Assembly (NCBI GenBank): GCA_900321505.1
Contig: ONWK01000070.1
Span: forward strand, 1-7,171
Reading direction: 5' to 3'
DNA from: an uncultured Eubacteriales bacterium
GTDB taxonomy: Bacteria; Bacillota; Clostridia; Lachnospirales; Lachnospiraceae
Length of the DNA: 7,171 nucleotides
Part shown: piece by piece, positions 1 through 5,757 of the stretch
Layout: the number at the start of each line of letters is the position of its first letter
Numbering within the stretch: position 1 is the first letter of the stretch
Position numbers and translations under genes: made by a program
Notes under the pieces: generated by a model
Databases searched by the model: none
Seen by the model: the letters and a program-made list of their open reading frames with translations, nothing else
Told to the model about the DNA's origin: nothing

Positions 1-446
1 ACCCCGGCAGCCTGTCTCATTTTTTCAATATCCAACGGATAATAACAGAATTTACTGTACAGTCTCTCCATCGGATTTGCAAAGCTGTGGTTCCAGATAC
101 GGTATTCATAGGTCTTTTCCGAATCACAGTGTCTGGGATGAAAATCCTCCGCCACATCCTCGGAGAGTTGTATCCTGATATCTTCCGGCAGCCTCGTGTT
201 TAGAGCATATGAGATTTTCCCGGAAGGAATGCGGGTGGAAGTATCGAAAACCGCAACATTTCCGAGGGCATGAACGCCAGCATCGGTCCTCGAAGCGCCG
301 ATCACCCGTATCTCCTCGCCCAGGAGCCGCGTCAGTTCCCGGTTCAGGACCTCTTCAATGGTAATGCCGTTCGGCTGCAGCTGCCAACCGCTGTAATTTG
401 TACCGTCATAGGCCACAACAAGCCTCACCCGGTGTTTCTGTTCCAT
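1..446 (-). CDS. truA: tRNA pseudouridine(38-40) synthase TruA, N-terminal part (cut by window edge)
   Basis: TruA converts uridines 38, 39 and 40 of the tRNA anticodon arm to pseudouridine in the cytoplasm. I translated this by hand from an ATG at 446; about 148 codons are visible and the rest lies beyond position 1. The N-terminus reads MEQKHRVRLVVAYDGTNYSG, the usual TruA opening strand with the YDGT.Y.GWQ motif. The catalytic motif ASRTDAGVHA follows at residues 51-60, with the nucleophile Asp55, and FHPR plus KTYEYRIWN further on are also family-typical. A GGAG sits 7 bases before the ATG. The gene starts 66 bases after the preceding membrane-protein gene on the same strand. Placement after ecfT-type genes is the normal Firmicutes order, here with one extra gene between. 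Identification is secure; only the C-terminal half is unseen. Confidence 0.96.
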   Translation of the reverse strand, partial: MEQKHRVRLVVAYDGTNYSGWQLQPNGITIEEVLNRELTRLLGEEIRVIGASRTDAGVHALGNVAVFDTSTRIPSGKISYALNTRLPEDIRIQLSEDVAEDFHPRHCDSEKTYEYRIWNHSFANPMERLYSKFCYYPLDIEKMRQAAG

Positions 447-512
447 ATCATTTCTCCATTAATTCCCGCCGGAGACAACTACCGGCAGAACCTGCCCCGT
501 CGGTTCCTCACT

Positions 513-1355
513 TTATTCTATACTCATGCCCGCGCCGATGACATAGAGCACAAAGTAAAAGACGCACATAAGTATACAGAATCCCAGCAGCAGTGACTTC
601 CAGCCTGCACTGACCCTTTCCTGTCCCGGCCGCGCCTGAACATCGTGAAATACCGTGAGCTCCCTCATCTCCGCCAGAGTTTCCTTCTGCTTAGGGGTCA
701 GCTCATCCAGGGATATCATCTTCTCTCCTCCGCCGACCGTATTCAATCCTTCCGCCCCGATCCTTTCATAAAACCTTTCGAATTTTCCGATCGTAAAACG
801 CAGGAAATGTTCTTCCTCGTCAAATGAGATAATTTCCTTTTTTTCCCGATATACATCATATTGACCGGAAATATTCAGAACCCGGTATCTGAATGCACAG
901 TTGAAAAAATCCCGCAGCGCCGGCGGCAGGCCAAAGAAGTAGCATATGATCAGCAGCGGAAATGACAGTATCTTCACGATTAAAAATAATGCCGCAAAAA
1001 AGCCGGATATCGTCCCCAGATGCAAAAAGATTTTTTCCAGGATATACCATGCAAGAGGTATAATTACGGTCACTGATGCAAGCTTCAGGATATCCCCCTT
1101 CAGCTCCCGTTTCAGCGCAAGCTTTCTCTTAGGCAGATCTGCCAGCTGATCCTTATATCGACCGTATACAAAATCCATTTCTTTTTTCAGTTTATTAAAT
1201 GTATCGCTGTACCCCGCATCTGCCTTTGACATCCAATCCGGCAGTAAACCCGCTTCAGGACCGCCCGGCATTTCATGTACACCTGTTCCATCTGCAAAAG
1301 GACTTTTCCCGTTTTCATCAGGTACAACGCTATCCCAGTTTAGCTCGTACGCCAT
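513..1355 (-). CDS. Unrecognised membrane protein, 280 aa, between ecfT and truA
   Basis: I do not recognise this protein. From the ATG at 1355 it is 280 residues. The first 90 are hydrophilic, with a Gly/Pro-rich stretch (about 20-40) and a Lys/Glu-rich, possibly coiled, segment (50-88, including LPKRKLALKRELKGD). Two hydrophobic segments follow (about 91-112 and 116-142), then a charged soluble part (145-252) and a final membrane segment (about 254-274) ending GAGMSIE. Positive charges before segment 1 and after segment 2 suggest that the N-terminus and the 145-252 region are cytoplasmic. The reading frame extends upstream to a TTG at 1388 inside ecfT. I prefer the ATG at 1355 because GGGGGTG lies just before it, and it begins 11 bases after the ecfT stop. 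It is probably co-transcribed with the ECF genes. With about three membrane spans it does not look like an S component, which normally has about six. Confidence 0.85.
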   Translation of the reverse strand: MAYELNWDSVVPDENGKSPFADGTGVHEMPGGPEAGLLPDWMSKADAGYSDTFNKLKKEMDFVYGRYKDQLADLPKRKLALKRELKGDILKLASVTVIIPLAWYILEKIFLHLGTISGFFAALFLIVKILSFPLLIICYFFGLPPALRDFFNCAFRYRVLNISGQYDVYREKKEIISFDEEEHFLRFTIGKFERFYERIGAEGLNTVGGGEKMISLDELTPKQKETLAEMRELTVFHDVQARPGQERVSAGWKSLLLGFCILMCVFYFVLYVIGAGMSIE

Positions 1356-1358
1356 ATA

Positions 1359-1365
1359 CACCCCC
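1359..1365 (-). promoter_or_regulatory. Ribosome binding site deciding the start of the membrane-protein gene
   Basis: On the minus strand GGGGGTG lies directly after the ecfT stop codon (1369-1367). The run of five G ends 5 bases before the ATG at 1355. It differs from the GGAGGTG consensus at one base. It favours the ATG at 1355 over the upstream in-frame TTG at 1388. Confidence 0.6.
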
Positions 1366-1366
1366 G

Positions 1367-2095
1367 TCAGGAGAACACAAATCTCCAAACAATCATCAGT
1401 ATTGCAAAAACCGCAATAAGCAGAAAGGCCAGTTGATCCGCTCTCCTGTATTTCAATGGCTCAATGCGTGATCTCTTTGCTCCCGAATCATATCCCCTCA
1501 GATCCATTGCATCTCCCAGCTGCCCGGCATGCTTCAATGTTCTCCGGAAAAGCGGTATGATCAATGTCAGATAATCACGGATACGCTCCGGTACACTGCC
1601 GTATTCCAGGGCTGCACCTCTTGAGACCGCCGCCGCTTTAAGCTCCTCCATCTCCCTGCCCAGCTGCGGCAGGAAATCAAAGGCTATGGCAAAGGACATG
1701 GCCGCTCCCTCGGTGATAGGGAAGCCGCACCGGAGTCCGTCCAGAATGTCCCTCGGCTCAGTGGTTTTTGAAAAGAGCACCGACATAAATGTGATAAGCG
1801 TCAGTTTCCAGAAAGTCAATCCGACAGTCGCCGGCGCTGCCCATATGAGACTGAACAGCTCCGTTATGACAAGTATCACCAGCACACTCCTTGCCGACCT
1901 GAGCAGGGATATCACTGACACGCCTGATTTCAGCCACGCAATAAGAAGCAGTGCACTTGCGCCCGCCAGCATGACCGCATCATGTGAAAGCAGTACAAGG
2001 ACCACATAAATGATCATAATATATAGTTTGCAGCGCGGATCCATTACGGTGAGCAGCGCTCCCTTATGCTGTCCGCGGTCGGTCTCATGATCCAT
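1367..2095 (-). CDS. ecfT: ECF transporter transmembrane protein EcfT
   Basis: EcfT is the membrane scaffold of ECF vitamin/micronutrient importers. It couples ATP hydrolysis by the EcfA pair to a substrate-binding S component. The 242-residue product carries the family's N-terminal signature (VMDPRCKL, 17-23). Hydrophobic segments lie at about 24-54, 66-110 and 220-241. FLPQLGREMEELKAA (141-155) leads into the first coupling motif, here AVSRGA (Ser158-Arg-Gly), and the second coupling motif AMDLRGYD is at 196-203. These Arg-Gly motifs are where EcfT contacts the grooves of the two ATPases. The first is SRG rather than the usual ARG. Length is slightly below the common 260-270. The start at 2095 is preceded by GAGGT 8 bases upstream. 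The next gene downstream begins 11 bases after its stop, indicating an operon. Confidence 0.95.
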   Translation of the reverse strand: MDHETDRGQHKGALLTVMDPRCKLYIMIIYVVLVLLSHDAVMLAGASALLLIAWLKSGVSVISLLRSARSVLVILVITELFSLIWAAPATVGLTFWKLTLITFMSVLFSKTTEPRDILDGLRCGFPITEGAAMSFAIAFDFLPQLGREMEELKAAAVSRGAALEYGSVPERIRDYLTLIIPLFRRTLKHAGQLGDAMDLRGYDSGAKRSRIEPLKYRRADQLAFLLIAVFAILMIVWRFVFS

Positions 2096-2102
2096 GCCTT
2101 AT

Positions 2103-2107
2103 ACCTC
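2103..2107 (-). promoter_or_regulatory. Ribosome binding site of ecfT
   Basis: GAGGT on the minus strand lies 7-8 bases before the ecfT ATG at 2095. It lies within the last codons (ATG ACT GAG GTA TAA) of the -1 frame that probably continued the ATPase. This implies overlapping translation signals if that frame was once used. Confidence 0.6.
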
Positions 2108-2184
2108 AGTCATATAAATCGTGATCCCCGGGGAAAACCCTCTCCCGGGCTTTTGATGCGTTATTTCAGTGAAATGAATATATC

Positions 2185-2202
2185 TGCAGCCATGCAGCTG
2201 CA
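2185..2202 (-). repeat. Short inverted repeat between ecfA and ecfT
   Basis: TGCAGC and GCTGCA form a 6-bp stem around a 6-base loop (CATGCA on the plus strand). A second small inverted repeat, ATTTCA-G-TGAAAT, lies at about 2162-2175, and CCCGGG occurs twice at about 2127-2150. No T-run follows, so none is a terminator. They may be chance features of a formerly coding stretch. Confidence 0.3.
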
Positions 2203-2229
2203 TTTTGTAATGATCAGGGGAGCGGAAAT

Positions 2230-3870
2230 CTACGGCCGTTCTCCGTGAGACGTTACTATGACAGTCCTTCCCATTCTCACATATTCCCTAAGTACTGCCT
2301 TAAGCAGCTCCGTCCCCTCGATATCCAGTCCGGCAAAGGGTTCATCCAGAATAAAGACTTCCGGTTTCATTGCAAGAACTCCGGCGATCGCAGCTCTCCT
2401 TTTTTCTCCTCCGGAAAGCTTCTCCGGCGGCTTCTTCCATAACTCACGATCCAGTCCCAGGAGCATAAGCGCATCTTCGGCATCCTGCCTTGCGGCATTC
2501 TTATCCTTGCCTGATCTCAGCGGCCCGAACATAACATCATCCAATACCGTCGAGGCAAAAAGCTGATCCTCCGGATGCTGCATTACATAACCAACTATCC
2601 TCCGCAGCAGCCTCAACGACTCCTTCTCCTGTATGTTATTTCGCCGGTTCACAGTTCCTTCCTTTACCGGCAGCTTTATCCCTTTTACAATAATATGTCC
2701 GCTGTCAGCAAGGAGCGTTGCGTTCATTAGTTTACATAATGTAGTTTTGCCGCAGCCCGTTCCTCCGGTCAGTTCATAGTAGATTCCCGGATATACAGCC
2801 GTTGAAAAATTCCCGATCACCTGATCGTTGCCGTAGCGGAAGTTTACTCCCTCCATCGAAATGACCGGCGAGAAGACCTCAACCGTATCCACGCCCTCAA
2901 CACGTATGAGTTTGGGATTGATCAAAGCCTCATCTGTATCTTCTTCAGGCACTGCTTCCTTCCCCTCGTTCTCCTGCCTGTCTCTTACCTGCGGGATTTT
3001 CAGCTCCGAGCTTCCTACCCTGATTACCTTTCCGACCTGAGATCTTTTTTTATCGGTATCCGGATCCGGTTCCTTACTCTTCCCGGGATCCGTCACATCA
3101 TACTCCGGAAAGAGCTCATATCCGCTGCCGTCATCCCTGTATATCCATTTGCCCTTTCTGAAACAGATCTCCCTCAGCCCCTTTTCCTCAAAGGAAATCA
3201 CACGGTCCATTTTCCTGAGTGCCCCGGGATCATGGCTTACAAGCACCATAGTCTGTTCAAGACGTTTTGTCATTCCCAGGATAAATGTAAGTATGTCCGC
3301 TGCTTCGGTTTTACCGAGCATGGAGAAGGGTTCATCCAGAAGGAGGAGAGGTGCGCGCATCATAAGCGCGGATACCAGTGCAGCCTTCTGCTTCTGTCCG
3401 CCCGAAAGGCTGCGAAAATCCCGATCTCCGAAGCTGCCTGCTTTGACCAATGCACCGGGTTTTGTATTATCTCCGGAGTACTGCTGTCTGTTATTCAGTA
3501 ATCTCCCTGAGAGTCCTTTCCAGCGTTTTCTGATGATCTCCGGTTCTACAGCGAGATTCTCAGGCCCAAACACAGCATCCTCCGAAACCCTGCTGAATAC
3601 TATTCCCTGTTCCGGTTCCTGCAGAAGGTAAGCCAGCTCACCCCTCAGCTTATCCATGTCATGGGCGTGAAAGGGATCATTTCCGTTAAGCAGAAGCTGC
3701 CCCATGGCTGCAGGTCTCTCAAGGCACGACAGATAACGGAGCAGGGAACTCTTTCCCACTCCGTTCAAACCCGTAAGCCCGATCCTCTCTCCTGCCATGA
3801 TCTCCATGTTCAGTCGTACTCCCGGCACATTATTCAGCTCAAGATCGATCATCTTAATTGAAAAACCCAT
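2230..3870 (-). CDS. Fused ECF transporter ATPase, EcfA1-EcfA2 in one polypeptide
   Basis: This protein powers ECF-type vitamin/micronutrient import, working on the cytoplasmic face of the membrane with EcfT. It is 546 residues with two complete ABC cores, where most Firmicutes have two separate genes of about 280. Half 1 (1-245) has Walker A GLNGVGKS (34-41), Q-loop Gln84, LSGGQ (155-159), Walker B LLLLDEP (175-181) and H-switch His213. Its SEDAVFGPENL matches EcfA1. Half 2 (335-546) has Walker A GGTGCGKT (369-376), Q-loop QHPEDQLF (431-438), LSGGE (485-489), Walker B VFILDEP (505-511), D-loop AGLD and His542, and is EcfA2-like. A charged linker spans about 248-333. Half 1 has SMLG where the D-loop should be SMLD and lacks an obvious A-loop aromatic. 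The protein ends 4 residues after His542, so its C-terminus is probably lost to a frameshift. The ATG at 3870 has GGAG 9 bases upstream. Confidence 0.93.
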   Translation of the reverse strand: MGFSIKMIDLELNNVPGVRLNMEIMAGERIGLTGLNGVGKSSLLRYLSCLERPAAMGQLLLNGNDPFHAHDMDKLRGELAYLLQEPEQGIVFSRVSEDAVFGPENLAVEPEIIRKRWKGLSGRLLNNRQQYSGDNTKPGALVKAGSFGDRDFRSLSGGQKQKAALVSALMMRAPLLLLDEPFSMLGKTEAADILTFILGMTKRLEQTMVLVSHDPGALRKMDRVISFEEKGLREICFRKGKWIYRDDGSGYELFPEYDVTDPGKSKEPDPDTDKKRSQVGKVIRVGSSELKIPQVRDRQENEGKEAVPEEDTDEALINPKLIRVEGVDTVEVFSPVISMEGVNFRYGNDQVIGNFSTAVYPGIYYELTGGTGCGKTTLCKLMNATLLADSGHIIVKGIKLPVKEGTVNRRNNIQEKESLRLLRRIVGYVMQHPEDQLFASTVLDDVMFGPLRSGKDKNAARQDAEDALMLLGLDRELWKKPPEKLSGGEKRRAAIAGVLAMKPEVFILDEPFAGLDIEGTELLKAVLREYVRMGRTVIVTSHGERP

Positions 3871-3920
3871 TTCCGAATTCTCCGGCTCCCGTCATTCAGA
3901 TCTTTTTACCCTGTCATCAC

Positions 3921-3949
3921 ATTATACCAATCTATGGGGACATCCTCAA
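3921..3949 (-). promoter_or_regulatory. Sigma-A type promoter of the ECF operon
   Basis: On the minus strand the -35 box TTGAGG (3949-3944) is followed by a 17-base spacer and a perfect -10 box TATAAT (3926-3921). The TGG before the -10 box gives an extended TGn element. Transcription should start near 3914, giving a leader of about 43 bases before the ATG at 3870, too short for a known riboswitch. It lies just downstream of the rplQ terminator, so the ECF genes can be expressed independently of the ribosomal operon. Confidence 0.82.
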
Positions 3950-3990
3950 CCATTTTCAGCATGGCCACCCGGAGGCATCTGTGTAACGAT

Positions 3991-4022
3991 AAAAAAAGGG
4001 GTACCACATTTGCGGTATCCCC
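3991..4022 (-). terminator. Intrinsic terminator of the ribosomal/rpoA operon
   Basis: Reading the minus strand, GGGG-A-TACCGC pairs with GTGGTACCCC around a 4-base AAAT loop (one bulged A and one G-U pair). Seven T follow at 3997-3991. It begins 21 bases after the rplQ stop and ends about 40 bases before the ECF promoter. It is a strong Rho-independent terminator closing the ribosomal protein operon. Confidence 0.93.
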
Positions 4023-4043
4023 TGAAATAAGCAGTTTATTCGA

Positions 4044-4580
4044 TTAGATGAGCTCCAGGAATACTTCCATGGCGCCGTCACCCTTTCTGGGTCCGATCTT
4101 AACGATACGTGTGTATCCGCCGTTTCTTCCTGCGTACTTAACTGCGATATCTGTGAAGAGCTTCTCAGCAAGGTCAACCTTCTTGATAGCCTTCTTCTTT
4201 CCTGCATTCTCTGCAGGCATTTCAACTACAGGATAAAGTACCTTGAGCATCTCACGACGTGCGTGCAGACGACTGGGAAGATCCTTCTTAACCTTCTTGT
4301 CGATCTCATCGTAAAGTGTTACCTTCTTACCGTCTACTACATGCTTCTCACGCTTGCCGTCCTTATCCTTACGGGCAACCTTAGCCTTAACGGTAACCTC
4401 TTCAAAGTTATCCTTCTCCTTGATGCCCATGGTGATAAGCTTCTCAGCGATCTTACGAACTTCCTTTGCACGTGCTTCGGTTGTACGGATCTTGCCGTGA
4501 TAGATAAGCTGTGTTACCTGGTTACGGAGAAGTGCCTTTCTCTGGTCACTCTTCTTGCCTAACTTTCTGTACATTGCCAT
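4044..4580 (-). CDS. rplQ: 50S ribosomal protein L17 with large internal insertion
   Basis: L17 is a large-subunit protein located near the exit of the peptide tunnel. The product has 178 residues against about 120-127 in B. subtilis and E. coli. The N-terminal part (MAMYRKLGKKSDQRKALLRN, then TTEARAKEVRKIAEKLITMG to 52) and the C-terminal part (LHARR at 105-109, LFTDIAVKYAGRNGGYTRIVK, IGPRKGDGA to the end) match ordinary L17. They are separated by about 50 extra residues (53-104), lysine- and acid-rich with a VTVKAKVARKDKDGKREKH core. A smaller extension lies near 120-135. The reading frame is clean, so this is a true insertion rather than a fusion artefact. Its ribosome binding site is GGAAGGA, 9 bases before the ATG. 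It is the last gene of the operon, separated from rpoA by 130 bases and followed by a terminator. Confidence 0.98.
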   Translation of the reverse strand: MAMYRKLGKKSDQRKALLRNQVTQLIYHGKIRTTEARAKEVRKIAEKLITMGIKEKDNFEEVTVKAKVARKDKDGKREKHVVDGKKVTLYDEIDKKVKKDLPSRLHARREMLKVLYPVVEMPAENAGKKKAIKKVDLAEKLFTDIAVKYAGRNGGYTRIVKIGPRKGDGAMEVFLELI

Positions 4581-4710
4581 TTTTATATATCCTTCCTACC
4601 CTTAACGGGTCTTCCCTTTGCCTACTGTTATTCAGCTTAAGGGGTATAGTGCTGAGCTCCTTCAATGTGCTCATGATGACACGCTTTGAGCTCTCAGTTT
4701 TAATATGGTT
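4581..4710 (-). other. rpoA-rplQ intergenic spacer
   Basis: This 130-base gap is longer than the others inside the ribosomal operon. It holds the rplQ ribosome binding site, a small ACCC-GTTAA-GGGT hairpin just before it and two GAGCTC sites. I see no convincing -35/-10 pair and no terminator, so read-through from rpoA is expected. A 42-codon frame starting at 4674 overlaps the rplQ start but lacks a ribosome binding site. Confidence 0.4.
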
Positions 4711-5667
4711 TTATTCCTCGCCCATATTCAGGGAAAGGCCAAGCTCCTTCAGCTTGCCAAGTACCTCATCCAGTGACTTGCGTCCAAGATTACGTACCTT
4801 CATCATTTCTTCAGGAGTCTTGTCACAGAGCTCCTTAACCGTATTGATACCTGCACGCTTCAGGCAGTTGTAGGAACGAACTGAAAGCTCCAGCTCATCG
4901 ATGGACATGGTAACAGCCTTACCCTTATCCTCTTCTTCCTTCTCAACCATGACATCGATCTTCTGAGCGCTCTCGGAAAGGTCGATGAAAAGTGCCAGAT
5001 GCTCGGACAGTACCTTTGCTGCAAGGCTTACAGCATCATCCGGTGCAAGTGTTCCGTTGGTGTATACATCAAGAGTCAGCTTGTCATAGTCAGTGATCTG
5101 ACCTACACGCGTATTCTCGACTGTCATATTTACACGCTCAACCGGCGTGAAAATGGAGTCAATGGCTATCTGATCGATAGCAGAATCAAACTCCTTGTTC
5201 TTATCCGCACTGGAATACCCTCTTCCGTTACGGATCATCAGTTCCATCTCAAGCGACGCTTCGGGACCGCTTAAATGTGCGATCACCAGATCCGGATTCA
5301 TGATCTCGATATCCTGATCTGTTCTGATGTCTGCTGCTGTAACAATACAGTTACCTGAAGCCTCGATATAAGCGATCTTCGGCTCCGGACTGGAGGAATT
5401 ATTCTTGATGTGGAGCTCTTTAATGTTCATTATGATCTCCGTCACATCCTCCTTAACTCCGGGAATGGAACTGAACTCATGCAGAACACCCTTGATCTTT
5501 ACAAAGCTGACTGCGGTACCCGGAAGGGAAGACAGCATGATTCGACGAAGGGAATTACCCAAAGTCGTACCATAGCCCCGCTCCAACGGCTCGATAACGA
5601 ACCGTCCATGCTTATTATCTTCAGAGATTTCCTCAATCTCAATTCTGGGCTTTTCAAATTCAAACAT
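4711..5667 (-). CDS. rpoA: DNA-directed RNA polymerase alpha subunit
   Basis: RpoA dimerises to nucleate RNA polymerase assembly, and its C-terminal domain contacts UP elements and activators. The 318-residue product has a full N-terminal domain, including LERGYGTTLGNSLRR (28-42) of the dimer/assembly helix and the VKIKGVLHEFSSIPGVKED segment (56-74). An acidic linker lies at about 242-250 (VMVEKEEEDKGK region). The C-terminal domain (about 255-314) reads SIDELELSVRSYNCLKRAGI with Arg264, Asn267 and Cys268, equivalent to E. coli Arg265, Asn268 and Cys269 for DNA binding. NLGRKSLDEV (293-302) matches the E. coli Gly296/Lys298/Ser299 region. Length is normal for Firmicutes. The ATG at 5667 follows AGGAGG by 6 bases. 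Its position between rpsD and rplQ is the standard one. Confidence 0.99.
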   Translation of the reverse strand: MFEFEKPRIEIEEISEDNKHGRFVIEPLERGYGTTLGNSLRRIMLSSLPGTAVSFVKIKGVLHEFSSIPGVKEDVTEIIMNIKELHIKNNSSSPEPKIAYIEASGNCIVTAADIRTDQDIEIMNPDLVIAHLSGPEASLEMELMIRNGRGYSSADKNKEFDSAIDQIAIDSIFTPVERVNMTVENTRVGQITDYDKLTLDVYTNGTLAPDDAVSLAAKVLSEHLALFIDLSESAQKIDVMVEKEEEDKGKAVTMSIDELELSVRSYNCLKRAGINTVKELCDKTPEEMMKVRNLGRKSLDEVLGKLKELGLSLNMGEE

Positions 5668-5706
5668 GCTTTTCCTCCTAATGGATTATATTCTCCCGGC
5701 CTTCGC

Positions 5707-5727
5707 ACCGGATGCCACGCATCCGGT
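5707..5727 (-). promoter_or_regulatory. Perfect 9-bp hairpin in the rpsD-rpoA gap
   Basis: ACCGGATGC and GCATCCGGT form an uninterrupted 9-bp stem with a 3-base loop, about 40 bases before the rpoA start and 30 bases after the rpsD stop. No T-run follows on either strand, so it is not an intrinsic terminator. It could be an RNA processing or stability element, or a site affecting rpoA translation or transcript ratio. Its function is unknown. Confidence 0.6.
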
Positions 5728-5757
5728 ACAGAAAGCGCTGAATAGCTACTATGAATT

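Larger units (their letters stand above)
2099..2229 (-). pseudogene. Probable displaced C-terminus of the fused EcfA ATPase (-1 frame)
   Basis: The ATPase frame stops at TAG (2230-2232), 7 residues after the start of its final VTSHG. In the -1 frame this stretch is open through to TAA (2099-2101), beginning AVDFRSPDHYKMQLHGCRY. That order fits the usual region after the ABC H-switch, an Asp-led strand followed by a Gly-x-Arg turn (compare ADRVxxLdxGRI in the family). The open frame ends 3 bases before the ecfT ATG, restoring the tight spacing seen elsewhere in the operon, and the ecfT ribosome binding site falls inside it. The parsimonious reading is loss of one base after the H-switch, either a true mutation or a sequence error. 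The alternative is a short non-coding spacer; it also contains small inverted repeats. I am moderately sure it was coding. Confidence 0.5.

Noticed and set aside
447..512. Small inverted repeats (GGCAG/CTGCC and GCCGG/CCGGC) before truA as a terminator
   Set aside because: Stems are only 5 bp and no T-run follows. They are more likely spacer structure, and truA is probably transcribed with the upstream genes.
1356..1388. Upstream TTG start at 1388 for the 280-residue membrane protein
   Set aside because: It would overlap ecfT by 22 bases and lacks a ribosome binding site, while the ATG at 1355 has GGGGGTG at suitable spacing.
3149..3631. Long plus-strand open frame of 160 codons opposite the ATPase gene
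   Set aside because: It lies wholly antisense to conserved ABC motifs. The composition reflects the reverse complement, and no ribosome binding site or family motif is seen.
4546..4674. 42-codon minus-strand frame (MSTLKELSTIPLKLNN...) spanning the rpoA-rplQ gap and the rplQ start
   Set aside because: No ribosome binding site before its ATG, it overlaps rplQ in another frame, and it has no recognisable motif.
5685..5690. TATAAT on the minus strand upstream of rpoA as a possible promoter
   Set aside because: No -35-like hexamer at 16-18 bases upstream. It overlaps the region just before the rpoA ribosome binding site and is likely chance in AT-rich spacer.
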